Origin: Leucocoprinus leucothites
Lineage: Eukaryota > Basidiomycota > Agaricomycetes > Agaricales > Agaricaceae
Assembly (NCBI GenBank): GCA_013368445.1
Contig: JAACJO010000002.1
Span: 1,550,001 to 1,614,000, forward strand
DNA: 64,000 nucleotides
Direction of reading: 5' to 3'
Positions 1 through 11,264 of the stretch are shown piece by piece. The position numbers and the translations under genes are program-made. Position 1 is the stretch's first letter. The number at the start of each line of letters is the position of its first letter. The notes beneath the pieces were generated by a model, which was not told where the DNA came from, searched no databases, and saw nothing but the letters and a program-made list of their open reading frames with translations.

Positions 1-664
1 GTTAACCATCGCATCGCCGTGTTCAAGTTCGTGTTTCAACTGACCCCACTTTAGTCGCAAACCAGTACTCATCTAACACGCAGCTCCTTGAAAGAGACAA
101 TGACCAGAGATACTAGCCTACTTAAGTCTCTCGTAGAAATATTTAATCTCACCTACACAGCTTTAGGAGAGACCACAATTGGAGGAGTCAAATCATCTTC
201 AGGAAGCCTCGCCCCCCAAATGGCCCTCCACGGTGGTCTAGAGCCTGCACCCATCATTCCTATAAACAACCTCCCTTTTGAGCTTCTGTAGGGAACCATC
301 AAGACGACGTAAAGCAACCATCGTAGCCCGGAAGATACTGACCCAATCATCATCGCGCCAGGGATGGTGACAGGAAACTTTACAAGTAAGTAGCTGCCAT
401 CTTGTAATACTCAACATGAGAGGATAATCAGACACGAAGCAGATACTCGATACCATTGGAACCTCTCGCCCTCGGTCTTTCGGTACAACCACCTAAACAT
501 CAGTGACGCTGGAGTTGGGCTTAATGGTATTCATGATACCGTCAACGAGTGTTCGTTTAGTTTATTTCCTTGACACATAACTACTTATTGGTGAACCGAC
601 AGTTATACCGTCTGAGTCTTACCTGGAGATGATCAAATTCTTTATGATCGTAATCCCGGCTTGA
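1..664 (+). pseudogene. 3' relic of an M20 (Gly-X) carboxypeptidase gene
   Basis: The fragment matches the last third of the intact copy at 1232-3666. It starts with the codons for VNHRIA (as at 2987), runs through a stretch like KETM-RDT-LL (88-150), the EPAPI region, the APGM-TGN motif (near 355-380) and ends with LEMI-FF (near 622-664). The frame is broken by TAG at 289-291 and TAA at 310-312 inside what should be coding exon, so no functional protein can come from it. The 5' part lies outside the window. It is a decayed tandem duplicate. Its outer limits are approximate because the window starts inside it. Confidence 0.85.
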
Positions 665-666
665 AC

Positions 667-1231
667 TCTGACTAGTCAACCCAGCTCTAGGTGACCCGGT
701 GTTCTATTTCAACTTGATAGCGCTGTTTCGAGCATCATTTTGTATTTATGTCGTATTCTTCTCCTATCTCAATACATCAATTCAAAGCTGCGAGGCTCGC
801 AGAATCCTCGGAGCGAAACAGCCCGGTACCAGGGTGTATCTGCTTTTTTTTGTTTGAAAAATTCGTTCGAGAAGAAACGTATCACCCCCACAATATAAAG
901 ACATAAATTTAATTTTCGAACGGGAGATCCGGAATGGAAGAAAGGTAACCTGTTGGTGTCGCACCCTTGAATGAGAGACCTATGGTGAAGATGAGGAAAA
1001 AATGTCCCGAGTTGGTCAGAATCGGCCCGCGTAAAATGTAATCAAATCAGACGCTGCTAACGAGGATGGGCGCCAATACCCTTTCACCCATCAATTTCAA
1101 ATGACATACCATGCGCATGACCCGATCCGGAAAGACGAACTCCTCTTGCCCGGACATTCGTTGAGCAGTGTGGGAGTCTGTTTAAATGCAGACACGCGGT
1201 CGTTGAATACACTTTCTCCCTCAACTTCGCC
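667..1231 (+). promoter_or_regulatory. Spacer between relic and intact carboxypeptidase; presumed promoter
   Basis: No convincing reading frame or homology was seen here. The last 70 bases before the ATG at 1232 are pyrimidine-rich, as in many fungal leader regions. This is presumed to be the promoter of the intact M20 gene, and no specific element was recognised. Confidence 0.4.
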
Positions 1232-3666
1232 ATGAAAGCGCAAGCAAAGTCGAACCCCGACGGTCTACCGGCTTTTGCCTTGACCAGCAACTTCGCTTCG
1301 GAGGACACCAAGAAGTCGAATTTCAAGGTTCTTCTTCGGCTCCTTCTTGTTGTCGGCATTGCAGGATCTGTATGGGCTATCGCTTCCCGTGGAAATTGCC
1401 ACAACGAATTCATTTCCCCAGCTGTCTTGGAAACCAAGCACAGGGAAGCAATATGCACACAAGCTGATGTACTTCTTCCAGAGAAGCACGGTGAGCTATG
1501 GACCAACTTGAGCACGGCCATTGTATCCGATAGCTTCAAACTCAAGGCTATCGACTGGCTTAGTCGTGCTGTCCAGATTCCGTCAGTCATTTGCGTCCTG
1601 TTTCCCGAGGCTTGACTGAACTGCGTTCAGGACCGAATCTTGGGATGCCATGGATCCTGTTGGCGTTGATCCACGATGGGAGGTGTTTATACCATTCCAG
1701 GAGTATCTTGTCGATGCCTTTCCACTTGTGTAAGACTCATTGCGTCCGTCTCCTCATTTTGTGGCTTGTAGTTAATTTGGAAATTACAGGCACTCCACCC
1801 TCAAGTTGACTAAGGTTAACACATATGGTCAGATCTTCGAATGGAAAGGAGCCTCTCCGTCTTTGAAGCCCATTTTGCTAGCAGCTCATGAAGGTTCGAA
1901 ACTGCCTGACAAGTAGCCAAACTTGCGCACTGATCACTTTTCAGACGTCGTTCCTGTTGAAACCGAAACGATTGACGATTGGACACATCCTCCGTTCTCG
2001 GGTTATTTTGATGGTGACCTTCGTGGTTTGTGGTTACAGGATTGAAAGGCTGACGCCACAACCTTCAAGGTGAAAGTATCTGGGGCCGCGGAAGCTCTGA
2101 TGATAAGAGCGGTCTTATCGGTGTCCTGTTAGTCTCATTCCTAGTTCAATAGCTTAAGCGGTGCTGAAAATTACTCCAGTTCTGCGGTTGAAACTCTAAT
2201 TTCTAATGGTTTCCAACCGACGCGCACTGTTGTGCTTGCCTTTGGCTTCGACGAAGAAGTTAGTGGACAAGAGGTATAGGAATTGTTATACCTTCATCAA
2301 CAATGACGCTCAACTGCTGCTCAGGGGGCCGCCAAGATGGGATCCGTCCTCCTGGACCTTTACGGAAAGGACGCTTTTGCTTTCGTGATCGATGAAGGAG
2401 GTAAGCCTGAAGGTTTGGTCGGGTCATTAAGTTGACTCAGGTCTGATCATAGCCGGCTTCGGGCGGGATTATGAAACTGTTGTTGCAACCCCCGCTATTG
2501 CAGAGAAAGGATATATCGACGTTCGTGTGGACATTGCCACTGCTGGTGGACATTCGAGTATCCCTCCAGATCATACGGTATGTCTTGTTGCGTGGTTTTA
2601 TCTCGTGTCATTTCTGACCTCTGGTGTAGTCGATTGGGATCCTCGCCGAGATGCTAGTAGAGTATGAAAAGAACCCTTTCCAGATTCATTTCGTGAGCCC
2701 GTACTGACTGACCAAAAGTTCCACTGACCTAATAACCACTTTTTAGACTCGTGACGACCCGATGTATGAATATTTCCAGTGTTTTGCAGAGCACGCGAAC
2801 GAGATGCCTGAGGACTTACGAGAGTTGATTCTTCATTCATTGACTTCTGACGCCGCTTTGCGCAAGCTAACTGAGACACTCTCGAAGGATCGAGTGCTCA
2901 AGAGCTTGCTCGGTACTACACAAGCTATCGATCTCATAAGCGGTGGTATCAAGTCGAACGCTCTCCCTGAGCAAGCGCACGCAATTGTCAACCATCGCAT
3001 TGCAGCATCCAGGTAAGCAATCAGGAAAAGCTCACTATTCTGTTTAGTCTCATCATTACTATCACGTAGTTCGTTGAAGGAAACAATGTCCAGGGATACT
3101 GATCTTTTAAGACCTTTCGCTGAAAAATATAACCTCACGTATACTGCTTTCGGCGAAAGCGTCTCTGGTACCGATAGTCCCTCACAGGGTAGCCTCACAC
3201 TCTTAGATGCCTTCAATGATGCCCTTGAGCCTGCCCCTATTACCCCTACGAAAGCTGCGCCGTACCAGCTTCTTTCTGGCACCATCAAGGCCGCTTACAA
3301 TGTCTACCGCGGCTTAGAAGGCTCAAACAATGTCATTGTCGCCCCAGGAATGATGACAGGAAATACGGGTATGTGGCTGAATGCGTCTTCAGCGAATGAG
3401 AAGTAGGATTAACTCGGGAAAACTCACAGACACTCGATCCTATTGGGATCTCTCCCCCTCAATTTTCCGCTATAATCACCAGAACTTCGGTGATACGATC
3501 ATGGGGTTGAAAGGAATCCATACAGTTAACGAGAGTCAGTTTTATCCTTGATCTTTTTACCTCTCCTACTCATCCTTGCTTAGATATGGAGATCAGTGCA
3601 TTTTTGGAGATGATACAATTCTTTGTGACTCTAATCCTAAATTCCGACGAGTCCACTCGGCTGTAA
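1232..3666 (+). CDS. M20 family Gly-X carboxypeptidase (carboxypeptidase S-like), membrane-anchored
   Basis: Thirteen exons join in frame to 600 codons (1232-1581, 1631-1729, 1790-1893, 1945-2013, 2070-2127, 2180-2273, 2325-2400, 2441-2577, 2630-2692, 2747-3012, 3070-3368, 3430-3534, 3584-3666), all with GT..AG introns. Residues about 34-50 form one hydrophobic segment after a basic stretch, as in vacuolar carboxypeptidase S, a signal-anchor zinc peptidase that frees amino acids from C-terminal peptide bonds. M20 metal-site motifs are present in order: LLAAHED, the WGRGSSDDKSG loop, DEEVSG with the catalytic and binding glutamates, FVIDEGG, GGHSSIPP, and a C-terminal APGMMTGNTDTR segment. The protein therefore looks intact and probably active. 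A broken relative lies just upstream. Cell location (vacuole lumen) is inferred from the yeast family, and substrate is unknown. Confidence 0.92.
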
Positions 3667-4068
3667 TGTTTTGCGCAGCGGCGGACCATACATACCCTTT
3701 TATCTGAATGTCATGATGTTTTGACCCGATGAATGCGGATTTATCTTCAAATTTACGCTGGCAGTGTGCCCCGGCTGACATTGGTAATGGATCCATTGCG
3801 GCGAGTGATGGACACCGATTCTATATAAGGCTCTAACACCTAAACGCCGAAATGGACGCAAGTTAGACGGACAACATAAAGTAATCTGGTTCGTTGAAGC
3901 TCGTTAGTACCTAGCTGCAACATTGCAAGTCTCGTGATGGCCTACCTTCTCGGAAAGGGGTCGAGTCAACACAGGGGCCTGAGGGGTCCATACGTTGTCT
4001 CGGCTCGTCTCTGGGAAAGGGGATGGGACAAGACCTTATAACCTTCCCCATGGCGCCGTGCGCAACTA
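3667..4068. other. Intergenic; TATA-like sequence before the F-box-like gene
   Basis: No gene was seen. A TATA-like stretch (TATATAA) lies near 3820, about 245 bases before the ATG of the next gene. That is far for a core promoter unless the leader is long, so its role is only a guess. Confidence 0.3.
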
Positions 4069-4839
4069 ATGCTCACCTTTCCGAATTTGCTATCCTTCTT
4101 GACTGTAAAAGCTATTCCCCAGCTCCCTCTAGAGCTTTTGGAGGACATCATCATCCAAGCTTGGGAACTTCAGTGTTCCGTTAACGAACGCATCTTACTC
4201 ATGACATCGTTACCCCTTGTCAGCCGAAGCTTCCTTGCTGCCTATGTGCGCATATCCTCGATTGACGTCCACATCCCCTGTCCGTCCTTCGCAAAGAACC
4301 TTTTTCGAGTGATGCGCTCGGGTACAAGGCCTTTCCGGACCATTACAAGAGCATCGAGCAGTGCCGCAGAGCTTTGTCGGTCGATCACGCTTCAAATCTC
4401 GCAGCCTAGTTCACCTATCCGCGCAGTCCACTGGAGCGCGGAACCTCCGATGGGCATTGTGCTATCCGACCTACTTTACGACATACGTGTGTTTGGAGGT
4501 TTGCCCAACTTCCGAACATTGACAGTCCGTTATATCGATGTGGATCTACATGATATCTTCGACTGGGCGCGCTTCATTGACTTTCCCGAAAGTGTTCGAT
4601 ACCTCAACATAGAGTTTGTGCAAACAGAGGCGGGAATACCTCCACCAAAAATTGTGATCACGCCACCAGGCCGTTCCCCAAATGTTAGCCTTTGGACACT
4701 TCCTTGCATACGTCGCTTACGGGTTTCTGGTGGTAATGAGGAGTTTGTTTCACGGCTGGTAGCTTCTATGCCGAATCTTGAGTCTGTTGAGGATGGGCAA
4801 GGAGGACCACGGTCGGGATATACTGGTAGCATAAAATGA
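4069..4839 (+). CDS. F-box-like domain protein
   Basis: One uninterrupted exon of 256 codons. Residues about 17-60 carry an F-box-like signature: LPLELLEDII near the start, then a helix with PLVSRSF, as in the large F-box-like families of mushrooms. Such proteins typically bind Skp1 and bring substrates to an SCF ubiquitin ligase. The remainder has scattered leucine-rich segments (LPNFRTLTV, LPCIRRLRV, MPNLESVE), compatible with a degenerate leucine-rich substrate-binding part. The gene converges on the large RING/IBR gene, with only 64 bases between the two stop codons. The substrate cannot be inferred. These families vary fast and expand, so this may be a lineage-specific copy. Confidence 0.7.
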   Translation: MLTFPNLLSFLTVKAIPQLPLELLEDIIIQAWELQCSVNERILLMTSLPLVSRSFLAAYVRISSIDVHIPCPSFAKNLFRVMRSGTRPFRTITRASSSAAELCRSITLQISQPSSPIRAVHWSAEPPMGIVLSDLLYDIRVFGGLPNFRTLTVRYIDVDLHDIFDWARFIDFPESVRYLNIEFVQTEAGIPPPKIVITPPGRSPNVSLWTLPCIRRLRVSGGNEEFVSRLVASMPNLESVEDGQGGPRSGYTGSIK

Positions 4840-4903
4840 TTGGTTACGTGAGACTTTATATTAGGGTGGACGATGTGTACAAAAGATAGGTGGATAATTC
4901 AGA

Positions 4904-7900
4904 TCAATTACGGATATTCACTCTGATCTCCTGCGCCTTTTCACACTCTACTCCATCGTGGGTCAGAGATCCACAGAAGAGGCACACCCAAGCTCGGCAG
5001 ATCGGACAACGAATATTATTTCCCGGCTCCCCGACGCGCCGATACACAGCATCACATCGTAGCGAAGGGCAGAAGAAATAATCATCAAGGTTGGAATGAA
5101 TGAAGGAAAGAAAAGCGGCTTTGCGATATTCTGGTTCGAGTCGGAGAGGGAGAAGGTCCCGTACCGTCGTGTATGCAATGGACTGGTTGCACATGACACT
5201 CTTCCCCTCGGATTCGCCGGGTGGGCCCCGACCAATGCATTTTACAGGGGCGGAGCGGTTCTCTGCTGCTGAAATCAAAGCACTCTTCAGGCATGCACCA
5301 CAATAGACATGCCCACAGAATAGCTTGACAATCGGGTTGGACTCGCCGCCGCCTGGTTGTAATTCACAGACGGAGCAAAGTGCGCGCGAGTTGGACTTGT
5401 CATCTATCTCTTTGGAGGGTGAAAACTCCAGCAGATGACGAATCCTCTGCATCAACACTCCATCCCCTCCTCTGACAACCAGGACGGAACGAAGCACGTC
5501 AAGGGAAAGCTTATTCGCTCCAACATCACCTTGTATTTCTGTTAACCCACCGTCAATCAATTGTCGCAAAACGTTGCGGTGTATGGGGTGTTCCTGGCAC
5601 GACCCTCGCACTTTCTGCAAGAGTTTTTTGACCATTAAAACACCTTTATCCTGGTTAATGCCGGAGCCCAGGACGTGAATTTGGCGACTGGAGAGATTTG
5701 GAAAGATGTAGAAGCTGTTCTTGGAGTTGAGGTTCTCGATGACTTTGATACTGCTTGTGGAGTAGAAGTAGTCGTCCCATTCGGGTTGATCGTCTGAAAC
5801 TGTGACGACCATGCCATAGCAGATTGCTTGCAGAGAAAGGTTTGCTTGAACAAAGATGGCAGTCTCCTCGTGAGGAGCGTGAAGGTAGATCATGAAGTGG
5901 TCTCCGAAGTCGCACCATTCGACTTGGGCCCGTCCCTCGTATTTAACCTGAAGCGCTGCCACCTCTGTCGATACCGGCTTGAACGCATCTGTCGGTAGTC
6001 CGTAGTAGGCGAACCAAACCCTCTCGGCTACAAGTTCCTGTTTGCCGAGAAATTTGGGTTTCGTTCCGTGCATCTGCAATGCCTGGAACAAAGAACTTTC
6101 AGAGTCCAGACAAGCAAATGCTACTGCATTGATCTTGGCAGGATTCTCCAGAATATTCACGAAGGCCTTTACTCCCGTAGATTGCTGGAGTGCCTCTCGG
6201 GGGTTTTCGGTATACGTGAGCTCGCTGACCGTGATAAGTTTAGAATCTTGGCCGAGATCAGCCAAGTCTACCCTCGTTGTGTCAGCGGGTAGCTGCTCAA
6301 GCTTGATCGCATACAAGTCCTTCTGCCTTTTGTCTGGTCGAAGAAAGGAAGCTGTTATCTTTCTCTCCTGAAAGAGGGTACCATGCAGCTTCTCTGCCAT
6401 GGTTTTAGCCTTCGTGATGCTGGAGTAGTATATCCATGCTGCCCGTGTCGCTTGAGGCCACCTAAATCTGACCCAAGTACTCGTCATGGGCACCAACTCA
6501 ATAGGTATCGCATCGGCGAGTTTGACGTTCAGGGCCCTGAGACCTCTGACAGCAGCAGCAGCATCTTTCATTTCCTTAAACTCGACGCGGATAACGGACT
6601 TTTGTGGTCTGTTTTGGCTTCCCTCTTCGTCTTGCTCATCATCTTCGCTGCCTTCATCCACTTGGGGCTGCTCTGGAGTGATAGTGATGTCCTTGATTGG
6701 ACCATATCTGTGAACTAAATCGTGCACGCGAGCCTCCAAAATGTCAGGCGGCCCCTCCAATATTAAAATGTGCGAGTCAGTCCCAGTGGTAACTTTATCT
6801 GGCAGACAGTCCCGACCAAAGACGACAGCACAACCATACATCGAATCTTCGATGAATGGATGACCATAGTCGCGCTGCATCTATGTTAGCGAAAGCGAGG
6901 ATTGTACCACATAGCTAACACATACTTCTCTGAGTTCGGTCTGTGGATCGACGTCTGATACATGATCCCGTGTACCTGGCTCCGACACGCCTTCTTCGCC
7001 ATTTTGATCCGCGAGCCGCTGATCTTTCACGCTCTCCTGTTGACACATGGATTACCACAGGCCATGAATGAATGATCTGAACGTACCTCTGGGCTCGGCT
7101 GCTCAGGCTCAACGTGGACAAAACGGCAGAGATCTCCATCCGGACAAAAACCTTGGCCATAGAGCAAACAAGGCTTATCAATCTGGATCTCTTCGTCGGG
7201 CACTCGAACTGGCTCATCATCCCACTGGTTATCGCGACCCCATTTACTGTCAACAATTTGATTGGCACTGGTATCATCATTGCCTGCTATATCTTCGACT
7301 TCGTCATCTGGAGTACCGTCATATACCTCTCCCCTCTCCCCTTCAACTTTTCTAAGCTGCCTAGCCTCCCGAACAGCTAAACCAAGCTCTTTATTGGCTC
7401 TTTTATTGACGCCAGTTTCTGGTACGACTGGATCATGGGAAGAAGGGCAAGTGTCACCAATCGTGCATCGACCAAGAAGATAGAACTGGCAGGGATCACC
7501 GGTGGGAGGACGTTCTACTGACCGATTGTTGTCACTGGCGCGATTACGACCGCGGGTACCAGATTGAGAGCCAGAGTCCCGACGTCTCCCTGGTGCTTGT
7601 GAACCACCCGCTTCACTTCCAAATGAGCTTGCTGCAACCTCGCGCTGCCACTCGTCAATGTAACTACGGTCATATTGACTTCGTCCACCGTATGCCGAGA
7701 GTGCACGAGGGGACACTAAGGGGGCTAGGTCTTCGACCACTGGGTTAACAGTCGGGGCTGGGTCTTCGACCACTGGGTTAACGGTGGGAGCAGGAGGTGT
7801 TGTATCGTTTCTCGATTGGTATGGTCGTGACGCATCGCGCGAGCCATGGCCGCTGCTCCCTCCCTGCTCTAAGTCATGGCTGAAGCGGCAGTCCGAGCCC

Positions 7901-10900
7901 CGGTGGCATCGACCCTTTTGTTTGAACGTGTAACACACATTTGATTTCTTCGCTTCACCTGATCGACCGTTGTACCCATTGTCGCGACTGTTGTGTTTGC
8001 CGCTATAGCGTGCATTGTCCCTTTGAACGTTGAACCGATTATCCCGTCTTCTCCAATTGTCGTTTTGTTCGGCACGGCCAGAGTTGCCGTTGTTCTGATT
8101 TTCCCAACTACTTTTGTCGTTGTTCTGAGCTCCCCAACCACCGCTGTCATTGTTCTGAGTGCCCCAACCACCACCGTCGTTGTTCTGACCTCCCCAGCCA
8201 CCATTCTCTGTCCAACCGCTAGCGTTGACCTGGTCATCCCATCCGGGAGCTGTGTTATTATTATCGCCCCATCCTGCATCCTGGTTCTGATCGTTTTCCA
8301 CTTCCTGGTTCTGATCGTTCGCCACTTCCTGGTGATTATCCTCGTCTGCATCCTGTTCGTGATTATTATCATCCCCATTCACATTTCCAGTGCCCCAGCC
8401 ATTTGTATCACCGTTGGCTGCCCACTCATCCCCCTGGTTATTCCCGGTGGTATCACCCCACGTCCCATCCCAATTCGCGTCACCACCACCACCACCACCA
8501 CCACCACCACCACCACCACCTGCATCTCCAGAAGTGAGTGCGGCTCCTGACTCGCCAATATGAGTAAATTGGCAGCCATCGCCATTTTTACACTTTCGTT
8601 GCGGCCAGAACGTGCAAAGTTTCTTGGAAGTAGGATTTGATGTGCTCTGAGCGCCTAAGCAGAAGAAACAGCTGGTGTCGTTACAGGAGCCTTTGTTAGG
8701 ACATTCATGGGACCAAGGGCAGTTGGAACCATTCTTGCATTTCCCATTTACGAAGAATACGCATGGCGCCTTTCGCTGCGAGCTCGGTTTTTGTTGATGT
8801 TGAGGCGCCGCAGAATGTCCACCAGCTGTACCGCTTATGGAAATCAAGTTTGGCTGAGGGTCCTTAAACAGGAGGGTATACTCTTCCAGCGTGAGGCAAT
8901 GTCTAAAACCGCAGGCGGTGTCATTCGGACAAGTATGTTCCGCATAAGGTTTACAGAACGCGATCTGCGGATCAGCCGAAGGGTCTGCAAAGTGGCTCCA
9001 ATGAAGAGCGAACGACGGTGATGTGATAAGGTTCGCGTTTGCGGGAGAGTCATTGCGTATCAAGCTCTTCTGAAGCGAGAATTGAAGTGGCTGGGGATCC
9101 TTGAAGAGAAGGGTATATTCCTGCAAGGTGAGGCAGTGACGGAAAGTGCAAGCGTCCGAAGCGGCATTGGAACATTTATTTTGAGCGAAGGCTTTGCAAA
9201 ACGCTATATCGGGATCGATTGTAGGGTCAGCGAAACGGCACCAATGAAGCGACATCATGGAAGTCTGGCGAGCATCAGAGACCGGGATAGGTGGAGGAAG
9301 AGAAGGAGCAGCCGACGCGAGAACACGGGGGGGAGTCGTAGCTGCCGAAGGAACGGGAGAAGGAATACGTGCAGCAGCGAGAGAAGTAGGTGTGGCAGTA
9401 CGGGAGGCAGGTGTTTTCATAGAGGGCACAGATCTAGTGGAAGATCGAGCTTGAACAGAAGCCGCAGATCTAGTGGACGGTCGAGCTTGAACAGTAGCCG
9501 CGGACCTGGTGGACGGTCGAGCTTGAACAGTAGCCGCGGACCTGGTGGACGGTCGAGCTTGAACAGAAGCCGCAGATCCAGTGGATGGTCGAACTTGAAC
9601 AGAAGCCGCAGATCGAGTGGATGATCGAGCTTGAACAGAGGGTCGCAGGGAAGGAGGGCGATATGCGGCTGTTTGGCGGGGCTCATCTACAACTCCACTC
9701 GCGTCGAGTGGGACCGGTTCGTCCTCGGGTTGGTGTACTGGATGCCGGATGTCGTAATCTTCGTCACCTGCATCCGGCTCCTCCACTCGCTCCGAAATTG
9801 CATCCTGGGCATCATATATTTGGTGATCTTCGTCTGGTTCTTCTCCATAATTTGAAACTTGATCCTGACCGCCTTGAGCATCGTCAAAAGTAGGGTCTGA
9901 GTTCTCCGAGTCTTCCTCCCAACTCTCGCGAACGTGGTCGGGGTCGGGGCTATGCACTTCGTTATCCGGAGGTTGACCCCAGGCTGAGTCGATCGGCTTT
10001 TCCTCGGCGTCCGTTTTGCCAGGCGTATGCTCCAACTCAACCTCGAAATCAATATCCTCTCTTCTTGACCCCTTGAAACTCCACAACTCTTGAACCTGCT
10101 TACTGCCATCTTCCTCTTTCTTTACCTGAGGATCTTCATTCCAACCCCATTTATCGTCGTCATCGTCGCCACCGCCACCTTCGTCGCCCAGATTCCCATC
10201 GACTGGGAGCTCCGGGGAAGCGATCTCCCTAGTGTCTGCTTGGTCATGGTTTGATTCTGGGCTGTCGTCAGCGTCAGGATCAACGCCATCCCAGTCATCA
10301 GCGTAAGTGGGGTTAGGATCACCCTGGACATGAACGTTTGCATCGTGGTGACTCGTACTGGAGAGTGGTGACATTCCTTCAGCAGGAGGAGACTCCTGTC
10401 TCGGGGGGAGAGGGGCATATCCAAGGCCCGGGGAGTCAGGAGTGGGGACCGGGGCATATTCGAGGCCCGGTGAATCGGGAGGAGGGGCGGGGGCATATTC
10501 GAGTACCGGCGAATCGGAAGGGGTGAGGTCGGCCTTCGTAGGACTTTCGTCCTCGTTCTGCTGATCTCGTACATCGTCAAACACTTCTTCATTGCGAGCC
10601 ACTCTAACTTCAACTTTTGGTACAACGAGAGCCAGATTAACCGTCCTGGCTTCCAATCTAGGAGGTTCTGGGAGGGTTGGAGATGTACCAGCAGAGGTTC
10701 TGTCACCTCTTGGATTAGGGGCGCCTCTCCACGGAATGTCAGTCTTAGATTTTGGCACTTCGTGCGAGTCCCTGCATCGATCGCCATACCGGCAGTTGCC
10801 TTTAAGAAAGTGTCTGCAGGGCTGAGGTGCTCCTCCGCGAGGCTGGAAGGTGGATTTCTTGAACGGAGATCTCAGCGGCCCACCTGTAAACACATCAGAA

Positions 10901-11264
10901 GGTCAGCCTCAGTGGCAACAAAGGCGCGCGAAGGAATGGCTCTAGGTCGAGAAAGGGTTTAAGGGTTAAGTCAAGTGACTTCACTTACCGTTTGGCGACA
11001 ACGGCGACGTTGTTCTGCTGGGAGGCCGTGAAGAGATGGCTTTGGTCGAGTGTGAGAATTTGCAGTCGACGTTCTCGCATGTTTCAAAGTAGAGGTGGAA
11101 GATACACGGATACAGCCCATCGGTGTCTTGACGAGGGAGCTAGCAGAGCTGCTGCCCTTGCTGGAGTCGGCTTCAACATGATCTATGTCAATCAGAGCAT
11201 CGCTCAAAGGATCAGGCGATGGAATGGATGGCTTCGGTTCGGGCTTGGGTTTCGACTTGGCCAT
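4904..11264 (-). CDS. Giant CCCH zinc-finger / RRM-like / RING-IBR protein (putative RNA-binding E3 ligase)
   Basis: Coding pieces 11178-11264, 10989-11139, 7087-10883, 6926-7036 and 4904-6880 join in frame to about 2,040 residues. The first junction (38-nt intron) is weak, the others strong. Order: a CCCH finger in exon 1 (C-x8-C-x4-C-x3-H, near 11065-11125); a second at about 10760-10818; a long acidic/proline-rich region; 12-residue repeats; two copies of a FADP...FKDPQP module with CCCH-like cysteines; two fingers at about 8560-8770; polyglycine and GGW-QNND repeats; three more fingers near 7900, 7465 and 7140. Exon 5 has two RRM-like segments, then RING1 (CSVC, CGHVYC-x2-C) and an IBR (C-x4-C, C-x2-C-x4-C-x2-C-x4-H-x4-C). 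The protein ends soon after, with no RING2. It likely binds RNA and ubiquitin-conjugating enzymes. The function is unknown and inferred only from domains. Confidence 0.85.
8480..8520. repeat. (CAC)n microsatellite coding for polyglycine
   Basis: About 13 triplets in a row. On the minus strand they encode a run of 13 glycines in the large CCCH/RING-IBR protein, between a CCCH finger and the GGW-QNND repeats. Likely to vary in length between strains. Confidence 0.95.
9420..9650. repeat. 36-bp tandem repeat coding for 12-residue SVQARPSTRSAA-like units
   Basis: About six imperfect copies of a 36-base unit. On the minus strand each codes for a 12-residue Ser/Arg/Ala-rich unit in the disordered middle of the CCCH/RING-IBR protein. 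Copies differ at a few positions (QAR/QVR, STRS/STGS, AAS/AAT), so the array is not newly made. Confidence 0.9.

Noticed and set aside
7993..9624. Plus-strand frames of 104-185 codons
   Set aside because: Antisense shadows of the Gly- and repeat-rich part of the CCCH/RING-IBR gene.
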